From: Selaginella moellendorffii
Lineage: Eukaryota; Streptophyta; Lycopodiopsida; Selaginellales; Selaginellaceae
Length of the DNA stretch: 64,000 bases
Assembly: GCF_000143415.4 (NCBI RefSeq)
Contig: NW_003314376.1
Coordinates: forward strand, 467,271-531,270
Direction: 5' to 3'
The notes under the pieces were generated by a model that was given only the letters and a program-made list of their open reading frames with translations, was not told the origin of the DNA and made no database searches. Below are positions 22,290 through 34,562 of this stretch, in pieces (positions within the stretch are counted from its first letter, which is position 1; each line of letters starts with the position of its first letter). Made by a program: the position numbers and the translations under genes.

Positions 22290-24380
22290 ATCAAATGATG
22301 ATTTGGATTCACTTTCAAATGCCTTTTATCGATACAATCTTGGATGTTATCATAGGAATTCATAAATGGGTTTTAGTGGATTCAAAACCATCCTCTAAAT
22401 TAGTTGACACCCTAGAAACTTTATATATAAAACCTTTGTATATAAAGTTCTTCTTTTTGGACTTGTGAATGCTCTCTCCACTTTCCAGGGTCTCATCAAC
22501 TTTGCTTCCACAACTTAATGTTGCATTCAATACTGATTTACATCAATAAATTTGATTGCCACTAGCTTGCTTCATCTTTGGTAAATCTTTGAGTGTTGTC
22601 ATCTCTACTCAATCCAACTCATTCCAGCAAACTATTAGTTCATGGTTCTAGAAGGTAGATTGCTTGGACATGTGATTTCTCAATAAACAATCACAATGTC
22701 ACATTCTAAGGTCCAATAGATCATGGCAAAGGCAATACCAACCAATGTCTAGCAAGTTTGCCAATTCTTGGGAGGCTTTATATTCTTTAGGCAATTCCTA
22801 AATGGATATACATCTCTCTTGTTTGATCTCTACAAAAGCTTCTTCATATTGGGGCCATCAGAGTGGGATAGAGACTTCCATCTTTATAGTCTCTCTCTTG
22901 GATAGAGCATGTGGGATAGCATTGTATCAATAGGATTATGATAACAAACTTTATGCCATTTACTTCACTAGACACTAGAACTCCCTTGGATTGAGATGGA
23001 TTAGCATGTGGGCTTTGTAGTGTATGCTTTCCAATGGCTTTTCCACTACTTGCTTACTCATTATATGGCACTTCATGTGCATTTACATACCCAATGATTT
23101 ACTTGCTGCACAATCCAAGGTAAACACAGTTGCTGGAGTATGACTTGGTTGAGAAAGGAAAAGTCTTTTATCCAAAAAATCTTGTGTTTGTGTTACCTGG
23201 AATGAAGTAAATTGATGACTAGCAGCTTGAATAGCCTTTTCAAGATGAGGTGCTCAACTACATTAGCCATGAATAACCATGGTATTCTGACATCATTGCA
23301 ACACTCAAAGCTCAATTGTTTGAGAACAATTTGGCATCAAATCAGCATCATCTTCAAAAGGCAGCTGGTTATATTCTTCTTGTCCGACATCTTTACAAGA
23401 GATATAGTGACAGTATACTACTACAATACATTATAATAGAGGAGTTCCCTGCAATTATCACAAATTGCCACTCATGTAGTGGCTATCTTTCATCACTTCT
23501 CTTTGCAAAGCACATCCTTCAAGTAGGGTATTTCTGATTTACTCTTTTTTGCAATATCAAGTCCTTTTTTCTAGTATTTTCTGCCATGATAGAAGTTCCA
23601 ACAAAATCGGTGTGATTGCTGTTATCCATTGGTTCCCATCAATCCAAAAGGTCCATTCACTTAATGAGGATTGGATTTTGTGGGACCATTTCCACAAGTG
23701 CAAAACCACCATCTTCATATCATCGCAGCCATGGATTATTGCATGAAGTGGTCTCAGTGATCTCGGCCAATCAAAAAGCCATAATGAACTTCATCTATGA
23801 CTTATGTTGTAAACTTTGGAGTGCCTTGCATCATTGTCTCTACAGTTCATGGGGAATATTTTTGAGAAGCTCAGCATCAGACACATAAAAGCAAGTGCAT
23901 ATTATCCATAATGCAATGGCCAAGTAAAGTCTACCAACAAGGTTCTCAAAGCCATGCTCTAGAGTATGGTTGGTGAGAATCCTCACTTGTAGCCATTTCA
24001 TCTCCAAGCACTATAGCATTTTAGAACCACATACTGATCAACATTGAGCACCTACCAATCTCTCTCTTGACTACTATGGTTGATCCAAGGACAGCTCCTC
24101 TTGCAAAGGCACAACTCCAGCATTGGCATGATCAGCTCCTCCAGCTCAAAGAACTTTGCCAAGATGCTACTGTGATGAACCAGCTCTGTTAGAGGCATAT
24201 GGAACTTTGTGTTGCAAAGCAATGTGAGACAAAGTTTGGCTCTTCTTTAAAGAGGCAAGTTGGAGGCACTATGGATTGGACCATTCTGCCATGGGTGAAA
24301 ACTCCTATTAGACCATGGTGGGCGAGCTATTTCCAAACCTCAAGGAATGGCTTGCACTTGAGGCATGACTACTTTTGATG
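22290..24380 (+). mobile_element. Decayed Ty3/gypsy pol (RT-RNase H-integrase)
   Basis: Collinear gypsy pol pieces are readable despite many stops. PFIDTILDV near 22320 and LFGLVNALSTFQGLINFA near 22450 belong to reverse transcriptase. QFLGGF near 22755 and the IALYQ..DNKLYAIYFTR piece near 22915 are RNase H. CHSCSGYLSSLLFAKHILQ with VGYF near 23465-23535 is the integrase zinc region. WDFVGPFPQVQ and IIAAMDYCMKWS near 23685-23755, then NFGVPCIIV and YYP.CNGQVKSTNKVLKAML up to about 23960, are the integrase core. AQLQHWHDQLLQLKELCQDA near 24105-24165 is the post-core region. Two or more frameshifts and C-to-T type stops show long inactivity. Confidence 0.75.
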
Positions 24381-24399
24381 CCTCTTTTTGGTGCTTTTT

Positions 24400-26100
24400 T
24401 CTTTACTAATATTGTTGTGTTAAGCTTAGGCAAATTTTTTAATGGAACCCTAGCACTGTGTTGTCACACTTGTGTCCACTGATAACTAGATGATCACCAG
24501 GTATGTTAAGTTTGGAATTTAAATATTGCATAGTCCATTGCTTGACGTTAAGAGCAGAACCTTGGAGTTGGCATGTTTCCTATTCTTGCTTATTCATCTT
24601 GTACATGGCTCTTTGAGAAATATTTCATCCATGAGTAGCTTCAAGTGCTTTTGGAATTTCTTGCTCACACCCAGTCCTAGAATGGATAAATGATACTTGT
24701 AAAGTGATATCAAATGATTAGAATTTTCTAGCATACATTTAGAAATTTCACATAATCTAAAAATGCTCTGCAGTATAGAAAAAAAAGTGATTACTGCCAT
24801 ACCACAAAAAAACACAATGATACAAAATTGCAAAGTGATTTTCTAGAATGAAGCTGCCAGAGAATAAGTTTACTCTCAGGTCATGGCTTGTTTATGACTT
24901 TGTATTTGTTTTGGAGTTTCGGATGGTGCATGCTTGATCCACTCTTTGTGGTCATCTTGTTATCTTTAGACATATTCTGGTTTGTGGCATTGGGATGGCC
25001 CAGTGGAGAGTGCTATATATATATATATGTGGAGATCGATATATTTCCTTGATCCATGTTTGATACATAGACCAATGCAAAACAGGTAAGGACAGGATGG
25101 CTCAGCATCTTAGTGTAAGGCCTTCAGATCCTCAAGGATCTTGTCTTGCATCTTTTACTGAGCTAACCCGGTCAAAGCTTCACTAAGAGAGTCTAAGCTG
25201 GCATAATGACATTGGGAGTAGCCGTCATGCTAACATGTCCTACTCAACCTTCTCGGTTGGCAAATAACATACTTCTGCTTTGCACCTTACACTGGCTTCA
25301 AACCTTGGATGAAAGCTGCAGTGATAGGCTTTTAGCATAACTTATGACCAATAATTATATCCAGGAATATGCCTAGCATCAATGGTCAAAACTGCGGATA
25401 TACACAATGTAATGGGGCTTTAGCTTTTCACATCGTTTGTTCCACAATGGAAGGGCACAGGCGGGAGTAATACTGTGTATTCTTGACTCCAGACTACTGA
25501 TGACTGGTATGGCGGGTTTGGTATGCTGGTTTTGTTTGTGGGCTTGTTCACAAGACAAGAACCATGTATATCATGATCTATTTTCAAGGCTGGTTCATCT
25601 AAGTCTCTACTCCAAATTCTAAATGCTTATTATGATGGTCTAGTCAACAAATCATGCCCAAAACTATGCCAAACTCCAAACATGGTCTTAGTAGGCAGAT
25701 GTGGTATAAACTCAGAATAATCTTACTAGTGCAAGAGTGATATCAAACCTTGAACGTAAAGAACTTGTGTTCTTAAGGTCTCTCCTTCACACCCTCTCTA
25801 ACTTCCTTTTGGAAGGTACCAGTTAAGCTGTGAAAATCAGATGTTTGTATGTACACATCAAATGTCGCAGTTAACTCCGTTCAGCCAAGCACAATATTTC
25901 CCAGAGGCAGGTGGTCGATTCTGATTGAGGTCTTTCATGCATGCTGCGGATTTGTTGGGCATGGTCACATGCTCAAGGCCCAGATTTCTTGATGGCATAT
26001 GACCATTTGTTGGGGCGGGCGGGCGAGGGGAGGGAAGAGCAGCGATAAATCTTCTCTCGCTTGCGCAAGACGTATGCGGTCACGCGTACGGACTACTCTC
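24400..26100. other. Intergenic, no gene recognised
   Basis: No coding region found. A TA microsatellite lies at about 25016-25031. The segment at 25846-25935 shares spaced phrases (CTCCGTTCAGCCAA, GGTGGTCGATTC) with 14455-14520, suggesting the transposon-rich block may have split one older sequence. Confidence 0.4.
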
Positions 26101-26129
26101 TATTTTCGTATATGTATGAATGCGAATCC

Positions 26130-26403
26130 AGCGGCCCTGAAAACCAGGGTGCGTACGTTTTAATGGGGCTGCGTGGCCGCATGTCAAAGGCGGTCGTCGT
26201 GGGCGGCCCCGATACGGTAGCCGGGTAGCGTAAACGAGAGCTGGCGGGCTCGAAGAAACAAATAACCTCTCTATCAGAGCCAGGAAGACAATATCCCGTG
26301 GTTCGTGGTCTCTGAGTATAAGAAAGGGAAGAAAATCTCTTATACTGTACAGCGCTCCCTTGGTTTCTCTGGTTCCTTCTCTTTCGATTTGTTTTGCTCG
26401 GTC
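26130..26403 (+). promoter_or_regulatory. Shared upstream region of the AP2 genes
   Basis: The phrases GGTGCGTACGTTTTAATGGG, CTCTCTATCAGAGCCAGGA and CAATATCCCGTGGTTCGTGG recur upstream of copies 1 and 2. Conservation up to the start codon marks it as promoter plus 5' leader. No specific binding site could be assigned. Confidence 0.5.
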
Positions 26404-28401
26404 ATGCCTCGCTCCAATCCTGTTCGATCGTCCAGGGCAGCACGGCCACCGCAACCCAGTTGCCGCCGCCCGCCGGTCCGTATGCATCGTGCCGAGTCCT
26501 CGTCGAATGAACTACTGGCAGTGGAGGTACTTGCGAGGGGATTCCAGCTTGCTCCAGGAGATTTCACGGCCCCGGATCAAGATCCCAACATCAAGGACAC
26601 GCGGCGCGGGCGTTCGGCGCGCAAGGGTAGATCTCCATCGTCGTCACCCCTCTCTCCACCTGATCTGGCAGCTATCGATGATCATGATCTAGCAGCTCCT
26701 TCTCTTGATGATGGTGCTGATCTTGCAGCCACATTGACAATGTCCCCGGTGGCTTCAGCAGCGTCCCGGGCGCCAAGAACAAAGCGACGTCGTCTAGCGA
26801 TGGATTCGCAAAGCTCTGGATTTTCGGATATCCCTTCATCATCGGCTACTGTATTCAAAAATCAAGATGAGAGCTCGAGTGCTTCAAGCGATGGTGTGCC
26901 GGGTGTTGACGATCATCCAATGACCGAGGAGAAGCCCACCTCCATTGCCACACGGGCCGCAGCTTTGAAGACCAAGCGACCTCCAAGTGGCTGCTCGAGC
27001 TCTAAGGTCAAACGGTCCAATTGTGTGAAGAAGAAGAAGACCACGGTTTCCAAGCAAGAAGAAACGAGCAGGAAGAGGAAGCCACCAACGTGCGCGAGGA
27101 GATATGCTAAAAAGACGTCCCGCTACGTTGGAGTCTCGTACTACAAGCGAATCAAACGGTGGGAGACGCACATTTGGTGAGTATGTTATTCTTTTCCTTC
27201 TTTTCTTCAAAAGGAAGCAACCACGCTGATTTTTCTTGAAGGGGTACAAGGAAAAGCAAGCAGATATACGTCGGTTCATGCAGTAACGAGGAAGCTGGAG
27301 CCAGGTTTTCATCTTCTTTTTTCTTTTCTTTGTGGCGCTTATGAAGTTTAAGATGTTAATCACAGGATCTATGACCGAGCTTACATCAAGTTCCGTGGCA
27401 AAAGCTGCCCAAACTTTCCCTACTCGGACTACGTGCACGAGATACCCCAGGCATGATCATATTAACATTTCTACCGAAAGTTTGGAAAGATCTAACGCTT
27501 AAATTTTCTCTGCAGTGGATCAATCTGCCTGACAAGGACTTCATCAACATGCTACGTAACATGAGTCGTGGCGAGTCGTTGGTCTGGTTTGCACCGGAGC
27601 TGCTTGAAAGTGGCGCTGGCTCTCCATTCACGAGGGAGGCTCGGCCTCGGGCATCAAAATATCGCGGAGTCTATCTTCTCAAAGGTCGAAAGGTCCCTTG
27701 GACGGCTTCCATAACGTAAGTAGCCTCATCCCTCTAAACCTCTTTCTTTTCTTTGAGACACCATCTAGCTATCTGGATGTGAAACACAACGATGCTTTGT
27801 GTGAAACATGACCAACACCCAAGCTTTCGGCCATCACCATTCTAACATTATGGTTTTCATCTTTGATGCAGGCTGGACTCTCGTGCAATTCGACTGGGTG
27901 AGTTTTCCAAGAGCTGATTTCTTTTTTTATTGTTTGTGTTTTTTTTCTTTTGCATATCCAGGGTCATATGAGACACAAGAGGAGGCAGCAAGGTTCGAGA
28001 AAAACTAAAACCTCAATCGCTAATTACTAAATATAACACATTGTTTCGACAGGAACTATGACCGAGCAGCTATTAGATTCTTTGGCAAGGCTAAAGCACT
28101 CAACTTCGCATATGAAGACTACACTCATGAGATGCCACAGGTAATTTTGTTTTCATGTCCTGATTGTAAAACTAAGACGATATTACAGTGGGTCACTTTG
28201 AGCAAGGAAGAGTTCATTTACTACATACGGAATTCTGCACAGTCGAGCAAGAAAAGGAAGTTCAAAGTACATACAGCTCAAAGAGCTGTATACGATAGGA
28301 AGGCCAAACAAAAGGGGATTGATGTTTGTGAGGTAAACGAAGCACTCCCACACTATTTAGATGAGAAGGGGATAGGTGTGGTAAACGAAGACACAATATA
28401 G
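26404..28401 (+). CDS. Double-AP2-domain transcription factor, 492 aa
   Basis: Eight exons: 26404-27176, 27242-27304, 27366-27450, 27516-27715, 27872-27897, 27962-27992, 28053-28140, 28189-28401. They total 1479 nt, an open frame to TAG. Two AP2 DNA-binding domains are spliced together. R1 (about residues 241-305) has RYVGVSYYKRIKRWETHIW, then KQIYVGSCSNEEAGARIYDR and AYIKFRG. R2 (about 355-420) has KYRGVYLL, WTAS, RLGSYETQEEAARNYDRAAI and RFFGKAKALNFAYEDY. The linker WINLPDKDFINMLRNMSRG matches the AP2/ANT-type inter-domain linker, as does WVTLSKEEFIYYIR after R2. The long N-terminus is Ser-rich with basic runs (TKRRRL, KKKK, RKRK) suited to nuclear import. Intron 3 has a GC donor; micro-exons of 26 and 31 nt are notable. 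Subfamily cannot be fixed; R1 and R2 are both divergent. Confidence 0.85.
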
Positions 28402-28657
28402 ATCTTGGGCTTGAGGAAGCACCAACCATATCAGAATCGCATTCAAAGGGAGGCAAAGAGAAAGAGCATCGTTTCCTGGAGAGATTTTATATCCGCGTGG
28501 ACTTCAATGCTTTGCCCGGGTTGGGCATCTGGACAGCATATGCATATTAAAACGTTTAGAAGCGAGATACAAGCTCTTGGGCATCGAGATGCTTGCTCGA
28601 AGCGGGTGCCACAGGCTCCCTCCTGACGAACCGAGCGACTAGATCATGAGGCTCGAA

Positions 28658-29660
28658 TCACTCCCGCACCGTATTCCCTGCTTGCAAACATGCTTTTGAT
28701 GACATACACAAATCCCAAACCGCGATCTTGTGTTCGTCCATCAACTTCTCGGCCTCATCACTCATTCCCGCGGCCGAGTAGATGCTGGACAGCAAAGCTA
28801 ATGCCGGAGGATTGCTGGGACTGAGGTCTAGGATGGGCAGCTCGTGGGGATTGTTGTGATTCGAGCACACACTGAGCAACGACACCGAGTTCGGCTGGAA
28901 CGGCATACTTAGCAAATTCTCGGCCTCTTCGAGCCTCCCAGCTCGGCTGAGCGTATCCGAGATCACCACACAGTGCTCGAAAGTTGGCCGCTCGCCAAAG
29001 GGGAGCGCCATAACATCGGTGGGGATGCCGTCCAGCAGCATGGAACTGAAGGGAGAGGTAGAGTGCTTACTTATGCCCGTGCTGGGCATACGAGGAGATC
29101 ATGGCAGTCCAGATGATGGCTGTCTCGCTCCCGCATTTGTGTAAACACCAACGTGGTGGAGAACTTGCCAGGCAAAACAATCCACGCACACAGGCTTCGA
29201 TGGCTCCCTGCTGCTCGACTCGGCACTCATCAACATGTATGGCTCCGTAGAGCTTTCGCGGTGCTCGGACACGAGCTCCACGGGCCTGTATCCCTCGAGC
29301 AGCATCGCCAAGTCGATCTAGCACCTTCTTGTGACCCGGCATCATCGTATTCCACGACACCCATCTCTCAACGAGCTTGAGTCGAGAACCTTCCAGGCTG
29401 CCGCATTTTCCATACATAGCGTTGGTCACCACAGTCTCCGCGTCCACGGGCCGGTGGCGAGATCGCACAGCGAAGAAGACGCCTCGACGGAGGCTCGCTC
29501 ATCATCCTGAAAAAGAACCGTAGGGCCGCATCGCACTCGCCATTCTCGACGCAGGCGTTGATGAGCGACCGCCATCTCCAGGACGTCGCGATCTGGATTC
29601 CGCATATTCCAGATGTTTATGATTTATGATTTCTTGGGATATTCGGATTCTGCACATGAC
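28658..29660 (-). pseudogene. PPR pseudogene, 922-type C-terminal half
   Basis: Minus-strand frames follow the 922-aa PPR protein from its Asn/Gln repeat (about 29650) to its end: INACVENGECDAALRFF near 29520-29570, VDAETVVTNAMYGKCGSL near 29400-29460, SSMLLDGIPTDVMA, RPTFEHCVVISDTLSRAGRL, PFQPNSV and LLSSIYSAAGMSDEAEK. Several small deletions shift the frame and remove motif parts. The tail continues past EHKIAVWD into the shared convergent junction. Confidence 0.85.
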
Positions 29661-29988
29661 CATGTTCAGTTTCTGATCGGATTGAACACCGGCCTCGCTC
29701 CATCGACTCGCCGTAGACTTCGATGAGGGAGATTTGGAATTCTTCACGGTCAAGAAAGGTTTGCAAAGTCTGAAGTACTTGCGAATTTTCCAACAGACAA
29801 GAGAAGGGAGCAAAGCTATGGTCTTTTTTTCCATTTCTCTTGTACACTCTATTTTCTCCTTTCAAAGAGTTGTTTATAATAGGAAGGTGGTAAACAAAGG
29901 AACGGCAGACTTTATAACACATGTATATACATTTAGTGACGCTGCTCAAAGATCGGTGCGTGCTCAAAGAATACAAGATCGAAGCCAT

Positions 29989-31722
29989 CTATGTGATCGA
30001 GAGCGCGTTTGCGAGCAGGGAATACGGTGAAGACTCCCCGGGGTGTGATTCGATCGCAAGGGAGGAAACGCGAGCTTCGTGGTCTTCACGCTGGCTTCGA
30101 AACGAGTTCATGAGAGAGGCCCAGACTTCCACACCCGGAACGAAAGGCATGTTGGTGACAAGATCTCGAGCCCCTCCAATGTAGCCCGAGCGTCCCAGGA
30201 GATCGATCATGCATCCATACTGCTGGTTCGTGGGGATAAATCCGTAATCCAGAATTATGGAGCAGAAGTAGTAGCAGCCAGCCTCTACATTCCCGGCATG
30301 GCTGCAAGCAATCAGCACAGAAACAAAGCTCGGTTCGGCAGGAGTAAGTCCCTCCTGCTGCATTGTCTCGTATAGGTTTTGGGCTCTTTCATGATAGCCG
30401 TTACGAGCATGCATCGAAAGAACTGATGCCCAAGAGCTTGCATCTCGCTGTGGCATCGTCACAAAAGTTTTCATGGCTGAAAACACATGCCCATTTTGGG
30501 CATATGCTGCAAGCATGGTGTTCCAAGAAACGTGTGTACGAGAAAACCCACAATAGAATAGTTCTTCGGCCTCTCTAACACGCCCGTTATTTGAGTACGC
30601 TTCCAGCATTGCATTGAACGTAGCGGAATCTCGGTTCTCACGCAAAAGATCAAAGACAATCTTAGACTCCTGCAGATGCCCAATGGTGGCATATGCTGAA
30701 AGCATTGAAGTCCACGCCATAGAATCTCTCCTAGGCATAGAATCGAAAAGCTCTCGAGCTTTGCACAAATTTTCGTGGCGTATATATACATCAAGTATCG
30801 CCCCCCAGGAAACTATGTCTCTCTCTGGCATGGAATCGAATAGCTCCTTTGCCTCCCCCGCCAAATCACGTTCCAGTGACGAAGATGAAGCATAGGCAGA
30901 CACCATCGCATTCCAGGAAACAAGATTCCAGGCAGCCATCTCAAAATAAAAAAGATCTCTCGCAAATTCGATGTGGCCGGCAAGAGCAGCCCATGAGAGC
31001 ATTGCAGTCCACGACACAAGATCATATGCCGGCATCAAGCGATAGAGCTCCATGGCTGATTTGAGATCGCCGCCACTCGCAAATGCGTTGATCATCGAGG
31101 TCCATGACACCATATCCTTGGCAGGCATCCAATCAAACAGCGCCTTTGCTTCGTTGATCCACCGGCGATCTACACTTAGCTGTGAAGAAGCAGATCTCGA
31201 GTTTCCGTAAGCCGAGAGCATGGAGTTCCATGAGACGAGGTTGTGACCCGGCATTCGATTGAAGATCTCGCGAGCTTGGTCAACATGCCCCGACCGGGCA
31301 TACGCCGCAAGCATCGTCGTCCAGGAGATCACATTTTTTTTCGGGAAGCGATCAAAGAAATAAGAGGCAAAAGCAAGGTTTCCTACTTGTATGGCTGCCG
31401 CCAGTATCGTGTTCCACTGCGCCAGATCCCAGTCAGGCATTGCATCAAACACGGCAATGGCCAGATCAAAATGCCCGTTGCGGGCATACGCCCCCAGTAG
31501 CAGGTTCCACGAGAAGGCGTCCTTGAGCACGATCGAATCGAAGGCGGCACGGGCGCCCTCCACGCTGCCGTGCTTCCCATACATGTGGACGAAGAGATTC
31601 ACAACAAAGGTCTCGTCCTTTGCAGGAATTCTCTTTTGTAGCTGCTGCTCAAGGAAACTTTGGTGAATCTTCTCCACTTCGCAGAGAGCCTGGCACGATC
31701 GAATGAGCTCACTCCATTGCAT
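29989..31722 (-). CDS. Pentatricopeptide repeat protein with S-type repeats, 577 aa
   Basis: Single-exon PPR gene. ATG at 31722 begins MQWSELIRSCQALCEVEKIH, a usual first-motif form in lycophyte PLS proteins. The centre is a run of about 14 mostly 31-residue S-like repeats: AREIFNRMPGHNLVSWNSML, SAMELYRLMPAYDLVSWTAM, KELFDSMPERDIVSWGAIL. After a last P-L pair (YETMQQEGLTPAEPSFVSVL) the protein ends in an E1-like segment (VEVWASLMNSFRSQREDHEA, SPYSLLANALSIT) without E2 or DYW. Role inferred from family: sequence-specific organelle RNA binding. No strong transit peptide is visible, and a start further upstream is not available in frame. The stop lies at the convergent junction also found at the 922-type loci. 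Confidence 0.9.
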   Translation of the reverse strand: MQWSELIRSCQALCEVEKIHQSFLEQQLQKRIPAKDETFVVNLFVHMYGKHGSVEGARAAFDSIVLKDAFSWNLLLGAYARNGHFDLAIAVFDAMPDWDLAQWNTILAAAIQVGNLAFASYFFDRFPKKNVISWTTMLAAYARSGHVDQAREIFNRMPGHNLVSWNSMLSAYGNSRSASSQLSVDRRWINEAKALFDWMPAKDMVSWTSMINAFASGGDLKSAMELYRLMPAYDLVSWTAMLSWAALAGHIEFARDLFYFEMAAWNLVSWNAMVSAYASSSSLERDLAGEAKELFDSMPERDIVSWGAILDVYIRHENLCKARELFDSMPRRDSMAWTSMLSAYATIGHLQESKIVFDLLRENRDSATFNAMLEAYSNNGRVREAEELFYCGFSRTHVSWNTMLAAYAQNGHVFSAMKTFVTMPQRDASSWASVLSMHARNGYHERAQNLYETMQQEGLTPAEPSFVSVLIACSHAGNVEAGCYYFCSIILDYGFIPTNQQYGCMIDLLGRSGYIGGARDLVTNMPFVPGVEVWASLMNSFRSQREDHEARVSSLAIESHPGESSPYSLLANALSIT

Positions 31723-31739
31723 AATTCCAAGCGGCTATT

Positions 31740-34440
31740 CTACATGCAATGAAGTTTTGTGTTATAAACACCATGCTCGCCAAAAGGTGAAGGAACGGAT
31801 TAACAACTTTAATTTTGTTTGGCTCAAGGAAGTTTAAACCCACCAAGTCTAGTGTGCAAGAAGGAAGCACTGAATAACTAGCTGCTCGTTAAGATGAGTA
31901 TTTCAGTCACAGCATTTAAATTTCTTCTACACAATGCTTGGGAGGATTGTTGGAAGTACCACTTCTTCTACATTTTCAGCTGATATAGACCTAGTTTGAC
32001 TGAAATTTAACTGCTCCATTAGCGTGCCATGAATATTCTCTTTTTAAAAAATTTTAATGATATTTTCAAGTATGTTTCACAAATTAGCAAAGCTAGTCAG
32101 ACACCGTCCCTCCCATGCTTGACGTTGCCAGCAAATGCAGCCCCTTAGGCACAACGAGTTATGCATTCATCCAAGTGACGTGCTTCACTTGGGGTGTCAC
32201 TACAATCAACTTGGGCATCTGGTGCGAGGACCAAATCCCTCACCCCAGGATTCCCGGTTGTTTCCGATCGCCCGTCTCAAATCCCTGTGCGGAGCATCCT
32301 ATGACACCCAGAGCGGCACCCTGACCGTGGCCAGGGACTTCGAGGACTAGAGCACCCTCGTCGCCAGGCATTTTGTCTATCCTCGAGTGCCGCCATGCTA
32401 TAAAAATCCCACCTCCAGGCCCGTTCGACAGAGAACGTCGCCAGCAGCAGCGATCCATCAAGCAATGCCCGCGTCACAATGTGACACTGCGCTTGGTCGC
32501 GAATGAAGCTCCAAACGACGCCGTCCGAGCACCACACCACAAGATTGTAATCCCAGGGAGGGGACGAAGAACCAGTGGCGATGAGGCGGACCCTGGCATG
32601 TCACCAGAGCTCAGGTAGACGAAGAGCCTCCTCACCTGTGTGCGAGAAAGAGGTGTTTGTTGAGACACGGCGCACAGCAAGTCCTTCTCCTCCTCGAAAT
32701 GTCCTGGATGCGGAGAAGAGCCAGGCGCTGTTCCTGCTCCGGAAGCCGAGAAAGGCAATGGGCTTAAGAAAGAGGCTGCTATCCCCAAGGAGAAAAACAA
32801 AATAATATAACGAGACAAGCTTATTAAAGCTAGAATCATAAGTAATCTTGATTCTGCCTTGGTGCGAAAGCAACCCATCTATCGAAAAAACAGCGGCCAT
32901 CCTCTTCTGACAAGATTCCCAGTGGAGATTCTACCACAACCTGACACTGTAACTAATTATCTTTGCCACTTACTAAGTGCTCAATAGGTGTCGTTGTCTA
33001 CGCATGGATCATCCTCATGCGTCCAGGATGGTAGCCATCTTCCCAGTTCTTCATTACGAACAATCCACTCCTCTTTCTCTACATCCATAGTCTATCTGTC
33101 CCACTGGTGCCCATAGTCACCAATTTGACTCCGACTCTCCCATTTCTGAGTTCATGAGTCATAGACAAAGGTAGCCTGGATCAAAAGCCTGAAACATTTT
33201 GAATTCCTTACCCATGGATTGAGCAACACCCAGTAGAATGCTGGAGCGGGTGCCAGGGAAGCCACACTGAAGGCACCTCATTGGCCAAGAACCTTTACAC
33301 AACCCCACCCCCCAAAGGCCACAAGCACTCACACATGGGACACTGCTCAAAGAGTTTCACAATTGAATCACTGATCAAGTAACACTTTGATAGATGCTAC
33401 ACGTGCTTGCTACTAAAGTAGTGGGCACAAGAAGCCCACAGGGTGAGGCACACAAAAGAAGCCATTGAAGCACTAATGATGGGACCTTGGTAAGTGAGCC
33501 AACTTTTGTTTGCATGAGAAGCAGAGTTAGGCACTGCTTGAGAACCTCCATTTCCACCCATCATCAAGTAAAAAAGTCCCTCATGTTTTTGAGATAACAC
33601 AAGTCCGAGTCTGATCTTGAGTGTGAGTAAGAGCCCAAGTCCCTTTTAGCTATTTGTCCAAGTCTGATTTTGACCTCAATTGTGAGTAAGAGCCCAAATC
33701 CGAGCACAAGCCTGAGTAAAAGCCCAAAAGTTTCTGTTCAAGCCCAACTTCAAGCTCAAGTTTGACCAGCTGAGCCAAAATTCCAACAAGGAGTGCACTT
33801 GAGGTTTGACTTTAGCTGCCAACACTTCATCCCCCATTATCCTTGAGTTTATAGCTTACCACATTTAAGTAAACAAGTGCTTTGGACTTTCACCACGTAT
33901 CCACGTCAGAACTTGAACCCAAGTTCGAAATAAAGCCCAACCCTAAATCCAACATAGTGCATAAAAGGTGGAGCCTAAGAGCCCATGTATGAGCTGGAAC
34001 TCCAGTAACATTTTCAAGTGCTGCAAAGTCCACATCCCACATGTGGCAGAGTCAGAATCTGCAATAGTGATTTTGATTAGCAAAGTTGCCAATATCAATT
34101 GCTTTGCTGTTGGATTGCAAACGTAGACGTTAGAAGCAAAGACTCTATATACATGTATAATTGGCATTTTTCGGGCAGTAGAATCGCATCTAGCGTGTTG
34201 AGTCCACTCAATCAGCGCAGCTAGAGGGGTGTGCAAGCGCTGGAGAAGCAAGCTCTGCGACTCATTCTTAAAACACTGGATCCTCATGGGCAGCGATGAC
34301 CATCTAGCCTCAAGGTTTTTCTAAGAATATTCTTGCAAATTGGTAAACAAAGTGTGGCATGAGCGTCCTTGTTTGCTGTTGAGTAAAATTCAAATGAGTT
34401 GGTTGTTGGTGACAACCAAGAAACTTTAAAAGCTCCAGTA
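31740..34440. other. Intergenic with unassigned relics
   Basis: No intact gene. A GC-richer stretch at 32100-32900 has short frames on both strands (minus: NLVVWCSDGVVWSFI near 32510-32550) that look like decayed coding DNA but could not be assigned. 33600-33780 carries AAGTCCGAGTCTGA / AAGAGCCCAAGTCC short repeats resembling the complement of the 19.4 kb minisatellite. The remainder is AT-rich. Confidence 0.4.
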
Positions 34441-34446
34441 GCTTCA

Positions 34447-34562
34447 TTGTCAACGACCAATACCTTCGCCTATGAAAACGCATTAATCTTTGGAAAAGAA
34501 AAGCTCGACTAGAGCTGCAACTTTTGCAACTTGTTTCTCCATCGCCACTGCTGCAATGCTTG
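34447..34562 (+). pseudogene. ABCB exon 1-2 fragment (partial duplicate)
   Basis: The phrases GACCAATAC, CTATGAAAACGCAT and TCTCCATCGCCACTGC with GCAATGCTTGCTG repeat, with deletions, the exon 1 end, intron and exon 2 of the ABCB gene starting at 34871 (compare 35000-35165). It ends directly against a PPR fragment in the opposite orientation. Confidence 0.75.

Noticed and set aside
32277-32900. Minus-strand frames with NLVVWCSDGVVWSF resembling kelch or lectin strands
   Set aside because: Too short and interrupted to assign to a family; left as unassigned relic.
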